Shown: piece by piece, positions 48,001 to 60,614 of the stretch | How positions within the stretch are numbered: the stretch's first letter is position 1 | Layout: each line of letters begins with the position of its first letter | Source of the DNA: Glycine soja | Lineage: Eukaryota; Streptophyta; Magnoliopsida; Fabales; Fabaceae | Direction: 5' to 3' | Assembly: GCF_004193775.1 (NCBI RefSeq) | Contig: NC_041011.1 | Span: 47,189,167 to 47,253,166, forward strand | Length of the DNA: 64,000 nucleotides | Notes under the pieces: generated by a model | Seen by the model: the letters and a program-made list of their open reading frames with translations, nothing else | The model's database searches: none | Told to the model about the DNA's origin: nothing | Made by a program: the position numbers and the translations under genes

Positions 48001-49177
48001 CAACATAATTGTACAATGACATGCAGGTTAATTTATATTTTTTAAAAAAAACTGTATTTTCACAGACACAATTTTTATATCGCGTATTTATCATAATTCT
48101 TTGCTTTTAATTATGTGGTAGAATTGTTATTAAATTAATTATCAAATTTACAAACGAAAAATATAAGAATAGTAAGTGCATTATATTTTACCATTTTCCT
48201 ATTGATTACATGTGATTATGTCTGCCACACACTTGGAACATTGAAGCTTGTAATGGAAGGATCGAGAAAATAAGATAAACAATTTTAAAATGTGTCCTCC
48301 CCACATACACTAGGTCAGTTTAGTTTAATGAAAGGGTCCCATATATATTGTAGCAGGTTCATATTTCCACATTATGATGGAACCCTTGGACCCTACTATA
48401 TCAGATCATGTCTTGCTTATCTTTTCTTTCTTTTATATATCCTCTTTTTTTTTTTTTTATTCAGTTCTCGTTGCTTATTAAGTATTGTAAATACTGTTTT
48501 TTTTTGTGCTCCTTCTAAATACTGATTAACAAAATAATAATAATTTATATATATTAAAATTTACAATAAAACACATTTATATATTTTAATAAAATTTTCA
48601 TTTATAATCCGTTAACTAATATTCTAAATACACATGTTAATGTTAGCTTTTATTCCAACATAAGATATCACACAAAGAATTAATTAAATGTTAAATATTA
48701 AATTTTGGAGACAAATGTCACAATGAAATGATGGTTCGTGTCAACTGAGTTATTAATTTAAGAATTAAATGTAGATACAGTCGATTAGTTCTCTTTATTA
48801 ATTGTGTTGTTAAATTATATTTTAAAAAAAAAATTAGGTTGTATTTACTTTGTGTGATATCTTTCCGGTTTTGTAGAACATAAAAATGTATACTACATAA
48901 TTAAAAACAATTAAAGAGAATAAAAATCTTATTTATTTGCATCTAACGATGTACTTACTTTAACGGAAAAAAATATGTAATATTTTTTAGATTTTCAAAA
49001 TTTAATGTATATATAATTACTTATAAAATTACTCTCTGTTCATATATATAAAACCTAATTAAATAATTAATTAATATTAATAAAAATAATGTATTTAGTT
49101 GAAAACAATAAATTTATTTAAAATTTATAATTTTTTCAAAATTATTTTTATCATTAATATTTTTTCTCTTCAAATAA

Positions 49178-49184
<7 letters not shown>

Positions 49185-49221
<37 letters not shown>
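49185..49221. repeat. TA microsatellite, 37 bp
   Basis: Uninterrupted alternating A/T array inside a longer AT-rich patch (49031-49331) that may be a decayed MITE with CTCTGTTCATATATATAAAA-like ends. Confidence 0.9.
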
Positions 49222-49224
<3 letters not shown>

Positions 49225-50601
49225 TTAATAAAAAATATTTCTGATATAAAAATAATTAATATAAGACATCTTATAAAAAAAACAAACATCATCTTAAATT
49301 TTAATCTTATAAATAGAAACGAAAAAAATATTTAGTTTATTTCACTCCAAAAATATGAGTAGAGATATTCACACCCGTATTCTATCAACCATCATATACT
49401 CATATATGTGAGACTTTACTTTATTCCACTTGAAAAATCTCTTGAAATTTATATAATTTAGAAGTTATTTTAAACAGGAAAAAATCTAAATTGAATTGAG
49501 TAACTTTATTTAAGAAAATAAATTAAGAAAAATCTTTTTACAATTCTTTCATATATAAAACTTTCACTTTAACACCTTATTTAAAGAAAATTAAACTAAT
49601 TACTACTTAAATAGACACACATTCTTTGAGATTAAATGTAGGATAAATATAAGTATATTTGTAATTGTAAGTTTTTTTTAAGCCGTGACTTTCCCTTCCA
49701 TGAACTAGGGTCCCTCCCCCTGAATTTTCATGCACCACGCATGTCTTTGCAAACTGCACTCCTAGTTCCTAAAAATCTCATAATGAACAGTTCCACTTTG
49801 AGAAAGTATAATTGATAATATTATATAATATAAACTTGATGATATTTGACAAAATACTAGTCCTGAAAAAACAATTAAAAAAATATTTTTAAAATATTTA
49901 TATTAGTATCCTATGTTGCAGTAAACCTTATGAATAATTTAGATTTTTCCACCCCCAAAAAAGTTAGATTCTCTAATTTTTTTTAATAAAATGAGTGCGA
50001 AATTTTACCTAATACTAAAAAAAAACTAAAGATACTTTGTTAAATATTCTTCTAAAAATAATTATGTACTAATGAAGAAAAAAAAATCTCCAGGGTGGGC
50101 AGCAAATCTAATATTTTATTTTGATGTTTGTAAAAAAAATTCCAACTTCTAATATTCAAAGTTGGAGATAAAGATTCCTTCAATCGGGTCCAAATCCGAC
50201 TACAGTATTGTGATGTTCCAAACGGCCACCTAGATGCAAACATTTTTACTTCAAACATTTTAATCGTGTGTATTGTGTAATGTTACTAAGAATATTATAT
50301 TATTATCACTTAACAGTTAAATTCAAATATAAATCAATATTATATAAAGAAAACCCTATACAAATAATAATTAAAGTACAAATTTAAAAAAAAAGAAAAT
50401 ATTAAATTCACTTAATGAATTCGAACTGATGTAGCAACGAAGCACACATGTCGTGATTTCATTAATATAATAGTTTTTAAAATTTGTTGTACAATGGTTA
50501 AGAAATAAAAATAATCGGTGTTTGGTCGACCCTGCACATTTTTCTAAGGCAAATACCAATCGATTTGATATTGGCCTTGTCAAGGCCAATAGTAGTATAT
50601 A

Positions 50602-51117
50602 TCTTACTTTTGATGTTATTCTTTCTAACGAATATAAATATATATTACTTTCGATCCTTCATAAAAATGAGTAATATATTTTTTTGTCCTAATTATAAAA
50701 GATACATGATTAATTCAAATGTATTAGTCGTTAATTTTTAGAGAATCAATGTACAATGATATAAAAAAAGGGTCTTGTATCAATTTACTCATTTATATAT
50801 CAATATTAAACGTTGGTTATTAGATTTATTTTTATCGTATTATCCTATAAAAATTATTATCTTACTTTTGATGTTATTCTTTCTAACGAATATAAATATA
50901 TATTACTTTCGATCCTTCATAAAAGTGAGTAATATATTTTTTTGTCCTAATTATAAAAGATACATGATTAATTCAAATGTAATAGTTGTTAATTTTTAGA
51001 GAATCAATGTACAATGATATAAAAAATGGGTTTTGTATCAATTTACTCATTTATATATCAATATTAAACGTTGGTTATTAGATTTATTTTTATCGTATTA
51101 TCCTATAAAAATTATTA
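50602..51117. repeat. 258-bp tandem duplication, two nearly identical copies
   Basis: Starting at TCTTACTTTTGATGTTATTC (50602), the same sequence begins again at 50860 and differs by only a few bases over 258 bp. A third start (TCTTACTTC) occurs at 51118 but diverges at once into a TA array. The unit contains words such as GATCCTTCATAAAAATGAGT that resemble Stowaway-type ends, so the unit may be a duplicated MITE. Confidence 0.85.
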
Positions 51118-51143
51118 TCTTACTTCATATGTCTCAAAAAAAG

Positions 51144-51144
<1 letters not shown>

Positions 51145-51189
<45 letters not shown>
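51145..51189. repeat. TA microsatellite, 45 bp
   Basis: Alternating A/T array directly downstream of the 258-bp tandem duplication. Confidence 0.9.
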
Positions 51190-51197
<8 letters not shown>

Positions 51198-53280
51198 CTT
51201 TTTTTTTAATTTTGTAAATGAGTGTCATAGAAATATATTAATTTATTCATTTTTACTTTTTATTATATACTTTAATTTTTAAATCCGATGAATTGAACAC
51301 TAATAATCTGTTTTATGTTTGGTTTCAAGTTTAGAAGTCTTTACCTCTTAAGTCGATGAAACTATATGTCTATATTCACGAATTGGAAAATTGTACATCA
51401 AAATGTAATTAAATTGTAATACAAACACATACTTAAAGAGTCTGCTTAATATATACCACATGAACTACGTTAAATACCGAAAACCTATGAGAGTGAGATT
51501 GACATTCAACATGCCAAAAAAAAAATACTACCAAACATGTAAAAACACACATTTAATAGTTGGTGCTGATGCACGGCAAAAGAAATTAGTGCAATAAATA
51601 CCTTTGGCAATTAATTCAAAACACTTGGTATAACGAATTGTGAGTATGGCAAGTTTGTCATCTGCTCTTATTCTTCCTAACACGTTTGGACCCATCTTAT
51701 CACAAAACATTATTAGAGGCCCTACCATCTGAGGTATCAGTTTTTATTATGCCACTTGACCCTTTTACTTGTTTAGGTTGATGACTTTGGGATGCTGAGA
51801 ATAGTGTTAATTTGTCATTTGTTCCATAATTTTTTTAAATAAAATTTAAAGTTATTGGATATTCTATTAAATACAAATACTTTAATATATATTATATATA
51901 TTTTTATAATATAAATAAACTAATATTTTAGCCTATGCATTGCACATAATAAATGTTTATTGTATATAACTAATATTTATAATAAATAATTATTTTAAAT
52001 ACATAATTACATTATAATTAAAAATCATATCATAATAAATAAATTTTTTTAAACATATAATCTATATTTTAAATTTTTAATCTAATATGATATTTATTTT
52101 TAGTTATTGATACTTTATTTAATGAAATATTGAAATACAATTTAGAACTAAAGATATTAAAAATAATAAATTGAAGGAGATAAAAAAAGTAATAAAAAAA
52201 ATCTAAAAATACTCTCGCTGAAGTTATTAAGTGTTGTTAATCTAATTGTTGAATATGCACACAAAATTTTAGATAAACATCTGCTTATATTTTAAAAAGT
52301 ATATTATACGTTAATTAAATTTATCAAATAAATAGATTCACGCACTTCTTCTGTTCTCTTTCTCCACACACACACAATTTTTTTAGTTAATATATTAAAT
52401 TAAAAAAAATTATATTCTAACTAGTTACAACTTAAATTTATGAAAAACTCTCCAAAACGTATCTTGTTAATAAATTTAAAAAAAAGTTTCCAGCCCCTCA
52501 TTTATTTTGACTAACTTTATTTGCTTTCCACAAGACCACAGGTCCACAACTAACACTTACGTTTTCAACAATGAAAAAAGAAGTCGTAAACCCTTTAATA
52601 AAGGAAATGATATTTTATAAAATAATTGTAATAAAATTGATTATTATTTACACAAGACTTAATATTCTAAGCGTCAAATATCCATATAGATTATGAGTAT
52701 AATAACAATTTTATACTGTTGATTTGAAATAACACTTTAATATTATATTATTCATTTTAAATAATAAATTATTTCTTGGTATCAATAATATGCAGTTAAA
52801 TTCTTACTTTGTTATTTTTATAGACTGTCAATGGTACGGGAGTAAGCTTCTCACTTTCTCTGTCGGGATTTTTTCAGTCACATTCTTAATTGGCGCCCGA
52901 CAATCAAATGAAAAGTTACTTGCGGAAACGCACATACTTTTCAGACTGCACGTAGACAACATCAAGAACAAAAGAAATCAAATAACCCAATCTTTCATGA
53001 AATTTTTTAAACATAAACAATTTCACTTTTTTTCTTTCTTTCTAAAGTATAGTAAATATACGTCACATAGATACGAACACATTATTATGATTTACATAAA
53101 TTGGGTAACAAATTGAGAGAGAATATAATTTATTTAATTATATATGTTATTAGTTTTACAACCCCTGCAAACGCAGCTGGTTGAAAACTACATGATCATG
53201 CAGCGAGGGCGCAGTGCTTTACAACTGTTAAAATACACCGATATTCATAAACAAAAGAAAAAAGACAAGAAACCAATCCC

Positions 53281-53445
53281 TATCATAGAAAATTATAATG
53301 ATTTAACATTTTTTTTATAAAAGACAAAACGCCGAAACTTTGCTTCCAATTCTTCTCTTTCGTGCATCGCGAAGCGCTTCTTCTTCCTTTTCTATCGCTT
53401 TCTTTTATTCGTTGCACATATTCTTCATATCCTACAAAAAATATG
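53281..53445 (-). other. Unassigned exon-like segment downstream of the extensin
   Basis: On the minus strand TTTTTTGTAG (an acceptor-like site) is followed by about 41 open codons reading YEEYVQRIKESDRKGRRSAS and onward, ending in Lys and stop. The shifted frame reads a helical, charged peptide EKEEEALRDARKRR. The base composition is less AT-rich than the surroundings. No upstream exon is found between here and the extensin, so it may be a gene fragment. I do not recognise the protein. Confidence 0.25.
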
Positions 53446-53726
53446 AACATATTATTACCAGTGTCGGTCAATGTCATGATGAAGTGGTCCCTTGACTAAA
53501 ACCAAACGAGAAAATATCGTTTTCCATATCAGACTAGAACCTCGATAGGGATCACGAGGGTTTGGTACTCGTTTTTTGGGAACAATTAATATATGGAGTA
53601 TTAAAAATGTGTTAAATGAGAAGATGAAAATGTGTGGGAATTATTATTAAATTAAAATAATAATGTAGAATGTAGAAAGAATGATGAATGGAAGGTAGTA
53701 GGTAAATTACCATAGAGCTATGCTAG

Positions 53727-55058
53727 CTAATAGTGGTAAGGAGGGGGAGGTGACGCATAGATGTAAGGCTTGTTGGTAGGAGGTGGTGGAGGAGAGTGAT
53801 AAACTGGGTGGGGAGTGTAAGGAGGGTGTACTGGTGGTGGAGGTGATGGGTACTTGTATGGCTTCTTAGGAGATGGTGGAGGAGAGTAATGGACGAAGGG
53901 AGGGTGAGGGTGAGGGTAGTGATGGACAGGAGGTGGCGGAGATGGGTACTTGTATGGCTTCTTAGGAGGAGGTGGTGGGGAGGGGTAAACGTAGGGAGGG
54001 TGAGGGTGTGGATGTGGGTGAGGGTGAGGATGGGGGTGAGGGTGAGGGTGAGGGTAAGGGTGAGGGTGAGGGTGAGGGTAAGGGTGAGGAGGTGGTGGGG
54101 AGTGATAGTAGTATGGTTTCTTCTTTGGAGGAGGAGGTGGTGGAGAGTGGTAGTAGTATGGTTTCTTCTTTGGTGGTGGTGGTGGTGGTGAGTGGTAATA
54201 GTATGGCTTAGGTGGAGGTGGTGAAGGAGGGGGTGGTGAGTGATAGTAGTATGGCTTCTTGTAAGGTGGAGGAGGTGAAGGTGGGGGTGGAGAGTGGTAG
54301 TAATATGGCTTCTTTGGTGGAGGAGGTGATGGTGGTGGAGGAGAATGGTAGTAGTATGGCTTCTTAGGGGGTGGGGGTGGGGAATGGTAGTAGTATGGCT
54401 TCTTGTAAGGTGGAGGAGGTGATGGTGGGGGTGGGGAATGGTAGTAGTATGGCTTCTTAGGGGGTGGGGGAGGGGAATGGTAGTAGTATGGCTTCTTGTA
54501 AGGTGGAGGAGGTGATGGTGGGGGTGGGGAATGGTAGTAGTATGGCTTCTTAGGGGGTGGGGGAGGGGAATGGTAGTAGTATGGCTTCTTGTAAGGTGGA
54601 GGAGGTGATGGTGGGGGTGGGGAATGGTAGTAGTATGGCTTCTTTGGTGGAGAAGGTGAAGGTGGTGGAGGAGAATGGTAGTAATATGGTTTCTTTGGTG
54701 GAGGAGGTGAAGGTGGTGGTGGAGAGTGATAGTAGTATGGCTTCTTCTTTGGTGGAGGTGGTGGTGGCGAGTGGTAGTAATATGGCTTCTTAGGTGGAGT
54801 GGGAGAAGGTGGAGGAGGAGAGTGATAATAATATGGCTTCTTTGGTGGTGAAGGAGAAGGTGGTGGTGGAGAGTGGTAGTAATATTTTGGTGGTGGAGGT
54901 GGTGAAGGATAGTGGTATGGAGGAGACACCGGTGGGTACTTCTTGGGTGGTGGAGGTGATGAGTACAAGTAGTTATCAGCTAAGATTTGTGTTGGCAAGC
55001 TTAGAGACACTATAGCCAATACAAGAGTCAATGTTGCAGAGGCCATTAGAGACCCCAT
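53727..55058 (-). CDS. Extensin (hydroxyproline-rich cell-wall glycoprotein), intronless
   Basis: The reading frame encodes 443 residues from the ATG at 55058-55056; the frame is open further up only through a non-ATG codon. Residues 1-28 ([20 protein letters not shown] then LPTQILA) are a signal peptide for secretion. The body has 17 units built on YYYHSPPPP separated by SPPPP, KKP or YKKP. Ser-Pro4 blocks are the sites of proline hydroxylation and arabinosylation, and the Tyr-X-Tyr triplets can form isodityrosine cross-links, so the protein is expected to be insolubilised in the wall. After the units comes a His-Pro/Tyr-Pro tract of about 30 residues, then [20 protein letters not shown] repeats and a C-terminal [13 protein letters not shown] box lies about 70 bases upstream. 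Three adjacent 93-bp blocks are almost identical. The repeats make exact length assembly-sensitive. Confidence 0.93.
   Translation of the reverse strand: MGSLMASATLTLVLAIVSLSLPTQILADNYLYSSPPPPKKYPPVSPPYHYPSPPPPPKYYYHSPPPPSPSPPKKPYYYHSPPPPSPTPPKKPYYYHSPPPPPPKKKPYYYHSPPPPSPPPPKKPYYYHSPPPPSPSPPKKPYYYHSPPPPSPPPPYKKPYYYHSPPPPPKKPYYYHSPPPPSPPPPYKKPYYYHSPPPPPKKPYYYHSPPPPSPPPPYKKPYYYHSPPPPPKKPYYYHSPPPPSPPPPKKPYYYHSPPPPSPPPPYKKPYYYHSPPPPSPPPPKPYYYHSPPPPPPKKKPYYYHSPPPPPPKKKPYYYHSPPPPHPYPHPHPHPYPHPHPHPHPHPHPHPHPHPPYVYPSPPPPPKKPYKYPSPPPPVHHYPHPHPPFVHYSPPPSPKKPYKYPSPPPPVHPPYTPHPVYHSPPPPPTNKPYIYASPPPPYHY
53996..54090 (+). repeat. G-triplet array opposite the extensin His-Pro tract
   Basis: The plus strand (template for the extensin) consists of GGGTGA, GGGTAA and GGGTGT-like hexamers in tandem. 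More than four GGG runs are spaced by three bases, so it meets the usual pattern for G-quadruplex formation. It results from coding for alternating His/Tyr and Pro. Confidence 0.85.
54361..54639. repeat. 93-bp higher-order repeat in the extensin, three copies
   Basis: The word TTCTTAGGGGGTGGGGG recurs at 54361, 54454 and 54547, exactly 93 bp (31 codons) apart, and the sequence between is nearly identical. Each block codes for two YYYH units, one with SPPPPP and one with [11 protein letters not shown]. Confidence 0.9.
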
Positions 55059-55124
55059 TGTTTTTCCCCTCAACCTCACTACAAAGTGGGGTTTTGTTAT
55101 GATCTTTGTGAACCAAGTGCCACC

Positions 55125-55134
55125 CTTTATATAG
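55125..55134 (-). promoter_or_regulatory. TATA box of the extensin gene
   Basis: CTATATAAAG on the minus strand lies about 70 bases upstream of the start codon, a normal spacing for a plant core promoter with a short leader. Confidence 0.75.
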
Positions 55135-57697
55135 ATTCTTTCTTTACCCCATTCAACACCAACTAATCATTTTGGTAAAAAAAAATTCAACCATACTAAA
55201 ATGCGCAAGCATTTTTCCAATCAGGTGTTGTTCTCTTTCTAGTAGCAGCCTTCACTTAATTGTTTTCAAATAAAAAGCTAATAATTCATCTCATAAAAAT
55301 TTATCAATTAAAACAGAATTTATTGCCAATAAGATAAAAAAGAAATGGAAAATAAATATGTAAATAAATTAAAACTACATTCCCCAGTATTCACGTTCAT
55401 AAACAGAAAAGGCCTTAAATTATGAAAATGATATCTGTCCTTTTTTGTATATGGGTTTGACGGAGGCTGCTAAGCTAGCACAGCAGGGAAATAATATTCA
55501 ACAAAGTAGCTACTAATTGTGACATTGAACTTTTAATTATTTTCTCACTGTATAAGGCGATCTAGTTAATAATTTTCAAATATTCAAAGAGGAAGTCATA
55601 TTCATTAAAGTTTTGGGTATTCCTAATTTGTCATTTCTCGTCCTAATACACTTCATTCAACTTTGAAAAATACATGGATGGTTTGCCTAACACTGTGCGA
55701 TATTTGTTGTCATCGGAAGACTTTAAAAAGATTTGTACTGCATGGCCCATAGCAGCCTCAGCTCAATGATTTTTCTTTCTCTCTCTAATAAATTAATCTA
55801 CGGTTCTCAAGAGCACACTCTAGTCTTGAGTGTGCAACAGATCACAACTTGCACATGTTGCATGGCATTGCTTGAGTCCTTTTCGGATAAAGACAAGGGA
55901 AGCTATGCCTCCTTTTACTTTCCAGCTTTTTTTATTTTTTACTCTCCAAAGTATAAAACTTTGGTATAAGAATGCTGGTCAAATTTATGTCTTGTAATCC
56001 ATTATAACTAATTTGGTTTCCTCAATGAAATGTGAAAATTAAAAATAAATCCCAATTATTTTCATTAGATTAAAGAAAATGAAATTTTAAGTCTAGAAAA
56101 TATAGTCAAATTTAAAAATAAACAATTCTTTTTATCTTTTTTTTTATATATAGAAAATACAAGTATGTAACAAATTTTTTTCATTATTAAATATTTAACG
56201 CATAACCCATTTGTATATATATCCAAATTCGAATTATAGATTCTTAATTAAACTAGAACCACTCAACATGGATTAGTCTATTGTAAGCAAATCTCGATAC
56301 TTTTAAGTATACATGCAACAATTTAATAGAAGCAAGCATGTAAATCATGTCGTTGGTAACAATATAATATATAATAAACAAATAAGAGCGTACAAATTTA
56401 CTAACGCATGAAGCATGTTCGTGTATCGTTGTATGAAAAGGAAATTGTCAAATTAATATGATATTGTACATACAACTGATACTGGTAATAAGATCTCATA
56501 TATTGTTCAGATTTCATAACGTTGACCGTATACATATTAAGCACGATGAGCTTTTACAAATATTTAGTTAATCAATTAAAATATATGGGATAACTTATTT
56601 AATTCTCAGTACATATCTTATGGGACCAAAACTTTTCGATATCGGTTTCCCTGTCCTCATAAGTTATTAATACGGATTAAATAAATGGTGAAATGACTAT
56701 TCAACATATTGAATTTCTTATTAAAGTAAACTATTTTTTAGGGGGGAAAACGCAGTTATTAAGAAGTCACTACCAAAAAAGAAAAAGTTACTAACATCTT
56801 ATTGTTTGATTAATCGTCGTCATTAGAAGATTGATAGCCACCCAGCAACTATTATTAACTAAAAAGAAAACCAACAATGGGATAATTTAACAATTAATCA
56901 AAATGTGTGATTTATGCAGCCAGTTGTTAGTGTAGGTTGCAAATTGCTTTATCCATTAATGCCACGAAGCAAGACTTATGCCTTAAATAAGTTCTGAATT
57001 GACCCTTTTCTATATTGCTACCAGTTACCCAACACTCGAACACAATACCATTTACAACTCTTAATTTGTTTAATACTTGTCTCTTCTGTAAATTGGATAG
57101 TGGAAGAGAAGGATTCAAAATTGTGTTATCCACATCGTATTTCCTTTTGAACTTGCCCAGTTTTTATGGGTGAAAAATCAATTTTTTTGAAGTAGATGGG
57201 TGGAGGGGCGAAGAGGAAGAGAACTGTCAGAATATAGCATGTGACTCTCTTAAATTTAAATAGATGATTCAATTTTTTTATTGATAAATGTTATTTTTTA
57301 ATTTATTAGCTAGGAATAATCTAACACAACTTTTTTTTTTATTTTCTTCTTTCTTAATCATCCAACAACCTTATATCTCCTATACCTCTTTTAACCTGAG
57401 TAGTGAATTATTTTTAATTGTAATTCAATGACTTTCATTAATAGTTCTCATTTCTCCAGAATTTTTAAGTGGTTAATTTAAAAAATTTATTTTGATTAAC
57501 TAAATTTATAAAAAGTGATTTATTTTTTTAGAGAATATAAAATTGTTTTATGATCATCTTATATATTTAATTTTAATTTATTTTAATAAATTTTACGACA
57601 AATATTACTAAAAAAATAAAATTTATAATTCACTTCTCTGTTGGTAGCGAAAAGGAAGAAAATAATTCATTTTAGATTGATAAAATTTATATGACCT

Positions 57698-57960
57698 AAA
57701 AGGCTTAAAATATGTTTTTGTTCCATATAATTTAATGTTTTTCTATTTATGGTTATGTAAGTTTATTTTTTTAATTTAACCATTGTATGTTTAAGTTTTT
57801 TTATTTTTGGTCTCTGTAATTTTTTTTTTGTTAATTTTTAGTTCTTTCAAGTTTGTATTTTTTTTTCAATTTTAGTCCTTTTAAGATTATAATTTTTTTA
57901 TTTATAAGAATCAAAATTAAAAAAATAAAACTTATAAAAACAAAATTTATTTGAGCTGAC
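57698..57960. mobile_element. MITE fragment of the TTAAA(A)TATGTTTTTG type
   Basis: AGGCTTAAAATATGTTTTTG at the left end resembles the ends of the element in intron 4 of the decarboxylase. Inside, phrases such as TTTAGTCCTTTTAAG and TTTTTGGTCTCTGTAA are typical of that family. The matching right end is not recognised, so it is probably truncated. Confidence 0.4.
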
Positions 57961-58023
57961 CTAAGTTTGTATGTCTTTAATAATATCAAAATGTTCTAAA
58001 AAGAGAAGAGTGATAGAGACTTA

Positions 58024-58025
<2 letters not shown>

Positions 58026-58073
<48 letters not shown>
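58026..58073. repeat. TA microsatellite, 48 bp
   Basis: Uninterrupted alternating A/T array. Confidence 0.95.
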
Positions 58074-58076
<3 letters not shown>

Positions 58077-58763
58077 GAGAAATTAAGTTACACCAAAAAT
58101 AATTTTTTAAGAATTCTTAAAAGAGTTATTCATTCTTTTGTGTAAATTGATTCATCATGTCTATATAATAGAGTATTGAATCTCAAACGACATGGAAAAA
58201 TGAAAAATATAATAAGTCGAAAAGAAAATAAATTAAAATGAACGAAAATGATATTAAAATTTCCTTACTCCTTTCCAAATTCTGGCATCAAAATTTAGTT
58301 ATAACCTTAAAGTGATTTTGCTAAACATGAATATGGAGTGAAAGTTTGTTTAGGCGCCATACAAGTGTTGGTTGCAGGGATCGATCATGAGGTTGAAAAA
58401 AAGGATAAAACATTTCTCTGCTTTATGTAAAGAAGTAAAGAATGAAAGATTAAAGATTCCACAAAGAAAGTAAAGAGATGGATGCATGGGAAGAATATAT
58501 CACTCAGTTAAACAAAGGGGTTGGGAAGAAAAGTGGAGATAGTACCTTATTAATTTCATGCTCTTATTTTCGTAAAATTCGTTGGGCGTTACCATTTGTC
58601 CATGCTTCTTCGTAATGGTTTGGTAAGCTTAATTATAACTGTTGTTTCAATGTGTCTTAAATTAGAAAACGTAATTAATTAGCTAGTTAGTCATCATATA
58701 CCCAAGTATCATTACATCACGATTGATATATAACCTAAAACAATAAAATAAGTGTTATTTCTT

Positions 58764-58768
<5 letters not shown>

Positions 58769-58843
<75 letters not shown>
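58769..58843. repeat. TA microsatellite, 75 bp
   Basis: Uninterrupted alternating A/T array, the second longest in the window. Confidence 0.95.
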
Positions 58844-58846
<3 letters not shown>

Positions 58847-60555
58847 AAAATCACATATTTTTTCACAATAAATAATTCTATTCAAATTGTGTAAGATTAT
58901 AATAAAAGATTTTTTTCTTCTTGTATATGGAAGACTTAAATTCAATATCATTAACTATAAATATTTTATACCAATTGGTATATAGTTAATATAACCATAA
59001 AATAAATTATATGAATAACACAATTCAATAAATAATCAATGACACTTTGATGAGGCATATGTATGCCAATCCTTTGAGTTTCAACATTCCTGCAAATATG
59101 ATCATTAATAATATTTTTTTATCTAACACTTAATAAAAATATTATTAATTTTTTTTGACAACATTTAAAAAATATCACAAAATTATAAATAAATGTTACA
59201 AATATATTTTTATAATATTTATCAAATCTTACATATAATTTATGTTGTTAAAGTCTTTTTATGATATTTTTAAACTTTAGCAGCATAGATTATATACATC
59301 ATTTGATAAAATATCACAAAAATACATTAGTAATATTTATTTATAATTTGAAAACATTTTTTAAGTATGACCAAAGGCTTTTAAGGGCATTTTTATTAAA
59401 TGTTAGAAAAAAAAAATCATTAAAAGCCAGACATGTAGTAGTGCAAACTAAAATGATAAGGAGAGAGGTAACAAAAAAAATACATCAAAGCAAAGATGCT
59501 TACTTTATAATCGTTGATTACCTGCCATAGTTTAATTTAATCAAATAGTATAAAATAGTAATGACTGGTGGTTAATCTTAAATAAGGATTGACTAATAAG
59601 CAGCCAGCAATTAATTCGACAACGCAACCATAGACGGAAGTGGAAAGTGTTGTTAGAGAACTTTTATGTATATCTTAAAAAAGTAAAACAATTTATAATT
59701 CACCGTCACAGGGCATTATCATCATCAATCAATTACGATGAACCTTACAAGAAATAAAATAATAAAGCATAAGTATCATAGAAAAGAAAGGCACCAGCTG
59801 GGGCAATGATACACTAGACCTTGATTATACATGGAAAACATTTAAAATTAAAAAAATAGATATATGCTTAGCTTTCAGATCCAGTCTGGCCATATATTTG
59901 ACCCTTCTTCATGATCTCATACATGTCACATTTCCATTGACCGAATGTCCTTTTCACATGTGTGAGTGAGACATAGACAGATAACAATGTCTGAAGCAAA
60001 TGCCATTAACTTGTAATATTTTTTCCTATAAGTTTATAGGAGAGGAGTATAGGTCATCAGTCACCACCAATCAAAATTCAAAACTAATCTCACTTTCTCT
60101 GATGGTAATTAACAACAGTTTTAAGTACTAGTAAGTTTGATTTTGGCAATTTTGGGGGTAGAAAATTTCCAAAGATAGTAGAACCAGCAAACAAGCAATC
60201 ACCGGCTACTTCAGTACTGTCTTACTGTGTCTTGGCCGTAAAATTCCTTTACTTAAATATGAAGTGAAAGTGACTGGACAACACACAATTTGGAAATTTA
60301 TTTGTTTTTTTAAACGAGATTCTTTATGGAAAAAAAAAAAAACAAAATGAGAATCTACTTGATTTTAAAATAATGTTTATTTTAATTGTGGGTAAGTGTG
60401 CATATTGAATTTTGAGAACATTTATTTTTTTGACCAAATTAAATAAACTAAAATGAGTTTGATTTCTGATCAAATTAAATTATTTTTTTTCTTAATAGAT
60501 CGAAACACAGTTTTAAATGATTTCGGACAAGAATTTGATTAATTTCAAATTATTA

Positions 60556-60614
60556 GAATTGAATTAAGGCCTTTACTAGCATTAACCTTTCTTGTAAAGA
60601 CCTTAATCCAATTT
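60556..60614. repeat. Imperfect hairpin
   Basis: The arm AATTGAATTAAGGCCTTTAC and the inverse of the second arm (AATTGGATTAAGGTCTTTAC) match at 18 of 20 bases around a loop of about 18 bases that contains GCATTAACCTTT; that word recurs just downstream at about 60642. No transcript or family is suggested. Confidence 0.5.

Larger units (their letters stand above)
41117..53280. other. 12-kb AT-rich intergenic region, no supported gene
   Basis: The first few hundred bases are the probable 3' untranslated region of the kinase. Beyond that I find only short frames without motifs. Small minus-strand frames at 43458-43655, 44266-44463 and 51528-51728 sit in slightly less AT-rich patches but match nothing I recognise. 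The region contains MITE-like foldbacks (41998-42229, 42331-42631, possibly 49031-49331), a 258-bp tandem duplication and several TA arrays, all listed separately or noted here. Confidence 0.55.

Noticed and set aside
52790..53116. 108-codon plus-strand open frame
   Set aside because: No recognisable domain; Phe/Lys/His-rich tail reflects base composition.
53889..55015. Plus-strand Arg/Val/Gly- and Gly/Glu-rich frames over the extensin
   Set aside because: Antisense shadows of the extensin repeats.
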